Positions 58,120-64,000 of a stretch of 64,000 nt of DNA are shown one piece after another. The first letter of the stretch is position 1; the number at the start of each line of letters is the position of its first letter. The position numbers and the translations under genes are program-made. Source of the DNA: Symmetrospora coprosmae (lineage: Eukaryota > Basidiomycota > Cystobasidiomycetes > Symmetrosporaceae); NCBI GenBank assembly GCA_008802785.1, contig VUYT01000048.1:21940-85939 (forward strand), given 5' to 3'. Under the pieces are notes generated by a model. The model was not told where the DNA came from. It worked only from the letters and a program-made list of their open reading frames with translations, and ran no database searches.

Positions 58120-59663
58120 TCATCGTCTCACGACCAACCGCCAGAGCAGCATGATTGCCGTTTTGCCGAACCACAAGCCCAGGATGCAGACGAGGAGCAA
58201 GGCCAGCAGCTCTTGAGGCGAACGAAGCCGTACAGGGATATCGACGAATTTCTTCCCTTTCGCGAGCGTCTCCTCCTGCAGGAAGACGTCGAGGCGGTTG
58301 TCCTTCTCGCGCCAGCGCTTGAGGGTCCACTCTTCGAAGCCCTTCTTCTCCGCGTCTGTCGCATCGCCTTGCGCCCGTACGTCTGCGCGCGACTCTGAAG
58401 TTGACAGCGCGCCGATGGGCACGTCGTACCTCACGCTGTAGCTGCGCAGATGCATGTGAATGATCGGGGGCGCCGCACCCCGCCCAAAGATGGACTGCAG
58501 GGTATAAAAGTCCTGGCCGTATCCTGTGGGCAGTGACCGCGAGAGGGTCTCAGCCAGGTCGTACACAAACGGAGGACGTGGCATGGGACGCACCGCCTGC
58601 GGGTACCCCTGGGTAACCGATGGTCAGGTCGACGAGCTTGAGGTCTGGTATTCTTGGCGAAAGCGAGCGCAGGCAGAAGAGCAGCCCGGTCGAGCGGGGC
58701 AGGAGGAGATGACGGCAGTCTTCGATGCCCTGCTTCTTCGCGTACGCCTCTGATGGCGGTCGTGTCAGCGGCGATACCAGGGTGCCTTCGGGGACTGTCG
58801 GGGAGCGACCCTTTGTCATATTCAGCTCAGTCCGCCTGCTCGTAGGCGTGCGTCAGAGATCTGAGGCCTAGGAGCGGATACGTACAAATGAGCAGGACAA
58901 AGGAGTCGAGACTCCGGCTCGCGCGCTCGGCCAGGTCGTTTAGCTGGCGGCCGAGGCTGTCCCTGTCGGCTGCCCAGTTCCGACTGATGAAGACGAAGCG
59001 AAAGCACTAGAGTTTTCATGCTATGTCAGTGAGACGTGGTTTATAACTTATTTCGGCTGTTGAAGATGACTTGCCTGCATCGCGGGCCCGACCACCGGGA
59101 TCCACTTGAGGCTCGCTTTGAGTATGATGATGAGATTGGCCTGCAGATCGCCAAAGTAGAGGAGGTTCCAGATGTAGGACCAGTCGCCTATTCCGCAACG
59201 ACAGGACAGTCAAGTCAGAAGGTACAAGGTCCCGGCCGGTCTCCGGCGCGCACACACAGTAGACCTGGTGGTTGGACATGAGGACCATCCTTTCTGGCAG
59301 ATCGAGGCCTACGGCAATGCCTTGGTCGTTGTAGCGTACAATCTTGTCGAGGTTGAGGGTGTCGTCATTGCCGTCCGTGTCTACGGTGACGCGGATGACT
59401 GTGGGCGCCCAGACCATGGATATGAGGACGAGAAGCTTTGCAAAGGTGCTCTGAGCGACGCGGCCGACGGCGTACGAGATTGAGAGTGTGCTCTGCGAGA
59501 CGTAGAAGGGCATTGCCAGGAACACCTGGACCGAGTGCAGGCCCAGGATGCCCAGGAGGAAGACGGCATTAAAGACGAAGACCTGGATGTAGTCCGAGAT
59601 GGAGGGAGGTGGGCGCTTGTCCAGGGGCAGCGAGTAGACGAGGGGCGGGAGTGGGGATGGCAT
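58120..59663 (-). CDS. PlsC-type lysophospholipid acyltransferase
   Basis: Five exons, 59258..59663, 59075..59187, 58886..59006, 58594..58794 and 58120..58523, give 414 aa. The catalytic NHQVYCDW (NHxxxxD) is created by splicing across the first intron, and FPEGT supplies the second acyltransferase block. The family segments DWSYIWNLLYFGDLQANLII, WIPVVGPAMQCFRFVFISRNW and DLTIGYPGVPAGGYGQDFYT match the lysocardiolipin/AGPAT5/Cst26 branch, which acylates lysophosphatidic acid or lysophosphatidylinositol at ER-related membranes. Hydrophobic spans occur near the N-terminus (NAVFLLGILGLHSVQVFLAM) and the C-terminus (LLALLLVCILGLWFG). The second intron (59007..59074) has a GC donor (GCAAGT). Confidence 0.92.
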
Positions 59664-60013
59664 TGTAGTCGCGGAGCAGTCCAGCGGGGGCAGCGGGGCT
59701 AGACGCAGCACCGGAACACCTCAGGGATACGGAATAGTCCCAGTCCCAATCCCAGCCTTCTTGCGCGTGCTGGTCCAGAAAGGGTTCACGTTCACCTGTG
59801 GGCGTACTCGAGTATATCGGTCAGAGACCAAGAGGGGCGACCGCCGACCTCGGGCCTTGGACCTCGGACGTGCAGAGACGGGCGCGGGTAGGCTCTCCTT
59901 CTGCCCGACAGCAGGCAGTAGCATAGCGACATAGCAGATAGCAGACAGCACAGCAGACAGCCAGCTCACTGCACATTGTCATCTCCATCATCATCACAGC
60001 AACCCGCCTCACC
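59664..60013. promoter_or_regulatory. divergent promoter region, acyltransferase / eIF3e
   Basis: 350 bp between start codons; no gene supported. Short ATAGCAGACAGCA-like near-repeats lie at about 59922-59960. It probably carries both promoters. Confidence 0.4.
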
Positions 60014-61941
60014 ATGAACGGGTCAGAGGATGCTACCAGCATCGACATCAGCCATCTGGTCCTGCCGCACCTCGACAGGCATCTAGCATTGCCCGTGCTC
60101 AACTACCTCGAGGAGAATGCAGTCCACGACAAGCAGGAGCTCCTCCAGGCAAAGTACGAGCTGCTCAGGCCGACCAACATGGTCCACTACGTCGAGGCCT
60201 TCCGCAAGGAGCTGGGTCAGGGACTGTCCCTGTCCCAGAGCCAAGACGCAGACGTCCAGAAGAGGGAGGACGAGCTCGTGAGGAAGCGCGATGAGCTCCG
60301 GGAGAAGGCAGACAAGGTCATCGAGATCATCAGCAACCCAGACGTCGCAACGAGCCTCGGCCAGGACAAGGAGCGAAATTTGGCGACCCTCAAGGAAAAG
60401 TACGGGGTGCGTCCAATGCACGGGAGCAGATAGAGAAGCAAACGCGCGGGAGCACTGTACAGCTGTGTGCTGCTGTGCTCACGCGTCGCTCCCGCTGTGT
60501 GCAGTCTCTTGTGCCGGGCTGTTGCCGTTCCATGGACTGACCTGACCGCCTTGCCGCGTGCGCCCTGCCCGCCTGCCCCGATTCTGGCGTGCCTGATACA
60601 CTCCAACGACCGCAACCTGCAGCTCGACGTCGCACAAATCAACGACCTCTACCAGTACGGCCAGTTTGCCTACTCGCTCGGAGACTACGCCGCAGCGTCC
60701 GACTACCTCAACTCGTTCCGCATCCTCTCGGTCGACCCGCAGTTGACGCTCTCGGCCTTCTGGGGCAAGCTCGTCTCCAACATCCTCGAGGAGCCGCTCG
60801 AGGGCGAGGAAAAGACATTTGACGCCGCCATGGAGGAGCTGAAGCTGCTCAAGGACGATATTGAGGCCAACCGGCACTCGCGCGCACCCGCCGTGCAGCT
60901 CCAGCAGCGCGCCGCCTGGCTCCACTGGAGCCTGTTTGTCTACTTTCGCCATCCAAAGGGCATGCAGGCCCTCGTCGAGGCATGGACAGAGTCGACGCTC
61001 GAGGCGGGCGAGAAGAGGCGCTCGTACTACCTCGACACGATCCAGTCGTCGTGCCCCTGGCTCCTCCGCTACCTTGTCGCTGCAGTGGTCGTCTCGCACA
61101 CTGGCCCGCTCAAGATCTCAGTCTACACGCCCAACAACCCGAGCGCGAACGCACAGGGCAAAAAGTCCATACTCGCAACAAAGATCTTTCAGGTCCTGCG
61201 CGTCGTCGAGCAGGAAAAGTACCAGTACTCGGACGCCGTCACCGAGTTCTTCCGCCTCCTCGTTGGCAGCGTCGACTTTGAGGGCGCAACAACGTATCTG
61301 AAGCAGGCCAACGATGAGGTTCTCAAGAAGGACTACTGGCTCAACGAGGTCAGCGAAGCCTTCACGGATCGCGCAAGGCACTTCATGTCCGAGGTCTACT
61401 GTCGGATCCACCACAAGATTGACATTGCGTGGGTGCACCTGACCCGAACTCGCACTGGCTGTGTCTGCAAGTGTCACACTGACGCATCGCAATCTCCAGC
61501 GACCTGTCGTCCCGGCTCGGCCTGTCTGCCGAAGAGGGCGAGCGCTGGATCGTCGAGCTCGTCCGGGACGCGCGGTTGGACGCTAAGGTCGACTTGCAAA
61601 AGAACATTGTGACGATGAACAAGCCCGCGTGAGTGCTGTCCACGCTTGCTCACATGGCGCGCCTTGCAATGTACTGACAGTCCCTCGCGCCGCGCAACGC
61701 AAACAGCGTCTCCGTGCACCAGACCATCTCGGACCGGGCCAAGCAGCTCCTCGACCGCGCGCAGTACGTCCTCCCGGCGCCTGCGCATCCGGCTGGCGAG
61801 GAAGGGCACGGGTACGGGCAGCAGCGGGGCGGCGACCGCAAGCGCGGTGGAGGCGGGCCTAAACACCGTGACGGACATGGGCAGAGCGGAGCGGGAGGCG
61901 TTGGGCAGGGTCAGACGCCCAAGTCGGTCGAGGTCAAGTGA
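60014..61941 (+). CDS. INT6: translation initiation factor eIF3 subunit e
   Basis: Four exons, 60014..60406, 60623..61428, 61500..61628 and 61707..61941, give 520 aa. eIF3e is a PCI-domain subunit of the eIF3 complex that supports mRNA recruitment to the 40S ribosome. Signature segments are [103 protein letters not shown] and the PCI winged-helix part [20 protein letters not shown], then [17 protein letters not shown] Gly/Arg/His-rich tail ends the protein. The first intron is 216 nt, long for this window. Confidence 0.95.
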
Positions 61942-62232
61942 TGAGGAACATTGTGGCGCCCTCTCCGGATGGTTAAAAGCGGTAGTATGTTCGCACCACA
62001 CCCGCATGGCATCGCCTGCACGCTGTACTGCAGCCCGCATATGTAGAGGAGGAGGCAGTCGGGTTCCGGTTGTTCCCTTCCCGCTTCTGTCTGTCGTGTA
62101 CTGTTGCAATCTCCTTCTCCTTCTCGTTCGACACTTGACCAGTGACCCTGACCTCGCGAGGTGCCTCGGCTTGGGTCCCGACCATCACCATCCCCGCAGC
62201 ACATCAGACCGCTTCATCGCCCTTGTGCTACC

Positions 62233-63115
62233 ATGGCGCTCAATTGCGCAATGCTGCGACCCGGCACGCCTCCCACACCTGTGCCTTTACCAGACGAGAA
62301 GACGTTCCTCGTTGTAGCAGGGGTCCAGGCCGTGGTGCATCCCATGGCCAATTCGACAACGCTCGTCGGCGACTCCAAGGCGGGGCTGAGCGCGGTCGGT
62401 TCGGTCTTTGTGACGTCTTTGCGAATTGTCTTCATCTCTGCAGCGGCGCATTCAGGCAGCACTGCGACGTCTTCAGCGGGGAAGCCCAAGGAGCTGTACT
62501 CGCTCTCGGTCAACCTGTCGCACTTCCAGGACGGGCGATTCGTCCAGCCGTGGTTTGGAGGTGCGCTCGTCTCTCGTCTTCTCACCGCTTCAACAGTACT
62601 GTATAGCGAGCTGAGCTTGGGTCGCGCATTGCGCTGCGCAGCAAACTACCATGAATCGCTCGTCCTCCCGCAGCATGGTGGCGGGCTGAACATCCTGCAC
62701 AACCTGAAGCTCTACTTCAACGAAGGGCGCGCATTCGAATTCTACGAAGCCGTCGAGCAGGTCAAGGCGCGATACGACGAGGCACGGGGGAGAGCGGGGC
62801 GACCCACAGAAGAGGCCTTGCGTGGGTCCTCGGACCAGACGTGTCGAGCTCCCTGCAGGCGGCTGCTGACTGGAATCTCGTGCAGCGCTGTACACGCCGC
62901 CAGAGAGGAGTGCGGCTCCTGCGTCATCGTCTGGCATCTCTGCTGTGCCGGCGGTGCTTCCACCACGCGCGGAACCCGATGCGGGGCAGCTCGAAGCCGC
63001 CACCTGCGCAAGGCAGGCCGAGGCTGCGGAAGATGCCAGTGCAGTCGTCGCTGCGACTGTGAACCAGAGTGATGTGGGCCTCCCGCCGACCTACGACGCA
63101 GCGTCGAGGTCGTAA
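62233..63115 (+). CDS. WBP2-like GRAM-domain protein with PPxY motif
   Basis: Three exons, 62233..62560, 62642..62821 and 62886..63115, give 245 aa. A GRAM-type PH-like fold is suggested by ALNCAMLRPG, GSVFVTSLRIVFISA, SVNLSHFQDGRFVQPWFGAN and NILHNLKLYFNEGRAFEFYE. The C-terminal part is Ala/Pro-rich with LYTPPE and a final GLPPTYDAA, a PPxY motif that binds WW domains of Nedd4/Rsp5-type ubiquitin ligases. This is the layout of WBP2 and its fungal relatives. A membrane-adaptor role for ubiquitination is the usual proposal, inferred here. The last intron is fixed by the in-frame TGA lying just upstream of its acceptor. Confidence 0.88.
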
Positions 63116-63247
63116 GTTGGAGCTCGAGTGAGTGGCTGCGCCGGGCAGATGTTGATGTATACACTCTGCGTACCCCTTGTTGTACACTGCACATGATGTG
63201 ACTGCTGAGGACAAGGACACTGTAATTGCGATCTCTGCAGGGCGCCC

Positions 63248-63984
63248 TTAGTCATCTCCCGCCGGCACCTCCTCGTCCATTATCCGGACGAGGACGACCT
63301 TCATCTCTGTCACACTGTCGCCGCGCAGGACGTCAGACACAAAGTTCGCCGTGACCTGGTACTGGATCTGATGTTGTAAGAAAGTCGTGCGCGGGATCAG
63401 CCTCATCTTTCCCGTGCGGATTAGTCTCTCGCTTTGGGACGTGCGCACCATCTCCAGTGCTCCGCGCACGATACCGCAGAGGACGTTGCTGTACCACAGC
63501 CCTTCAGAGCTCTGTGATGACGGTGCTGCTGCGCTCGCACCCCTCGGCGGAATGGCGTCCTCCGGCAGCTCTACGAAATCCGCCAGCGGGTTCTCGTCAA
63601 AGACGAGCGAGAACTCGCGTATAGGGCCCTGTGGTGTCGGATAGAGTATTGTAGGGGTGATGTTGAGAAACGATTTGAAGCCGACCTGTGCGTGTGTGTG
63701 CGCGCCCACAGTACAGTGTCTCGTCACGTCTCAGCCGAGTGAAGTGGGCGTGAGCGACCTGGCAGACAGTCACAGGCGCCCCCCACCTTCGAGAGCATCT
63801 CTGCGACCTCGCGCAGGTCCTGACACCTCCCAGCCCCTGAGCGCGCCAAGAAATCCTCGATGATGCGCGCGCCCATGCTGAAGCCCATCTTGTCGAGCTG
63901 CTTATTGACCTCCTTGTAGTCTTCATAGTCCTTTATGAGCTGGACGACGAGGGCGCCATAGGTGAGCGTGAAGAGCTCTGCGTT
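63248..63984 (-). CDS. BET3: TRAPP complex subunit BET3 (5' part beyond the window)
   Basis: Partial gene. Two exons are visible, 63787..63984 and 63248..63685, in phase, with the N-terminal exon or exons off the right edge. Bet3/TRAPPC3 is the central palmitoylated subunit of the TRAPP tethering complexes at ER-Golgi membranes. Diagnostic text is NAELFTLTYGALVVQLIKDY, NKQLDKMGFSMGARIIEDFL, VGFKSFLNITPTILYPTPQG, FDENPLADFVELPEDA, GLWYSNVLCGIVRGALEMV and VTANFVSDVLRGDSVTEMKV. A Ser/Ala/Gln insertion sits in the variable loop before GLWYSNV. The exon at 63984 starts right after a CGGCAG acceptor preceded by a C run. Confidence 0.93.
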
Positions 63985-64000
63985 CTGCCGGGGGGGGGGG

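Overview
The window is nuclear DNA from a filamentous or dimorphic fungus, most likely a basidiomycete. Supporting this are the GC-rich sequence, densely packed genes on both strands, many short introns (about 50-90 nt, mostly GTGCG or GTGAG donors and CAG acceptors), very short exons, a CBM1 cellulase, and fungal-type VPS15, MED13, MDM31, QCR8 and SSS1. The intron density argues against a yeast-like ascomycete. I cannot name the genus. No tRNA, rRNA, transposon, CRISPR array or prokaryotic feature was recognised. Exon joins were worked out by hand from splice signals, reading phase and remembered family patterns. Where every intron phase closes, the model is probably exact.

Layout. 1-9.1 kb: two unrecognised low-complexity proteins transcribed divergently, the first cut by the window start, then the ER-Golgi R-SNARE SEC22. 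9.2-22 kb: a membrane-anchored protein disulfide isomerase-like protein, the Rab geranylgeranyltransferase beta subunit BET2, a mitochondrial PPR protein divergent from the Sec61 gamma subunit SSS1, a coiled-coil nuclear-looking protein, and a seven-transmembrane receptor-like protein. 22.6-29.6 kb: after a small possible GON7-like protein comes a block of four secreted proteins. These are a GH5 endoglucanase with CBM1, a GPI-anchored member and a double-CBM1 member of one unrecognised secreted family, and a DUF3455 protein.

29.8-41.3 kb: a U1-type zinc-finger splicing factor, the PI3-kinase regulatory kinase VPS15 (nine exons), cytochrome bc1 subunit QCR8, the urease accessory protein UreF, and the mitochondrial inner-membrane protein MDM31. 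41.4-49.1 kb: a large unrecognised fungal protein and a DUF2433 metallophosphoesterase carrying a Q-rich, RGG-rich tail. 49.4-64 kb: Mediator subunit MED13, a vacuolar AVT-type amino-acid transporter built from 14 exons including a 5-nt microexon, a PlsC-type lysophospholipid acyltransferase, eIF3e/INT6, a WBP2-like GRAM protein with a PPxY motif, and the TRAPP subunit BET3, cut by the window end.

Most genes are unrelated housekeeping neighbours. Membrane traffic recurs (SEC22, BET2, SSS1, VPS15, BET3), but nothing suggests a cluster. The only stretch that looks like a functional unit is the secreted block at 23.3-29.6 kb, and its unrecognised paralogous domain is the best candidate here for something undescribed.
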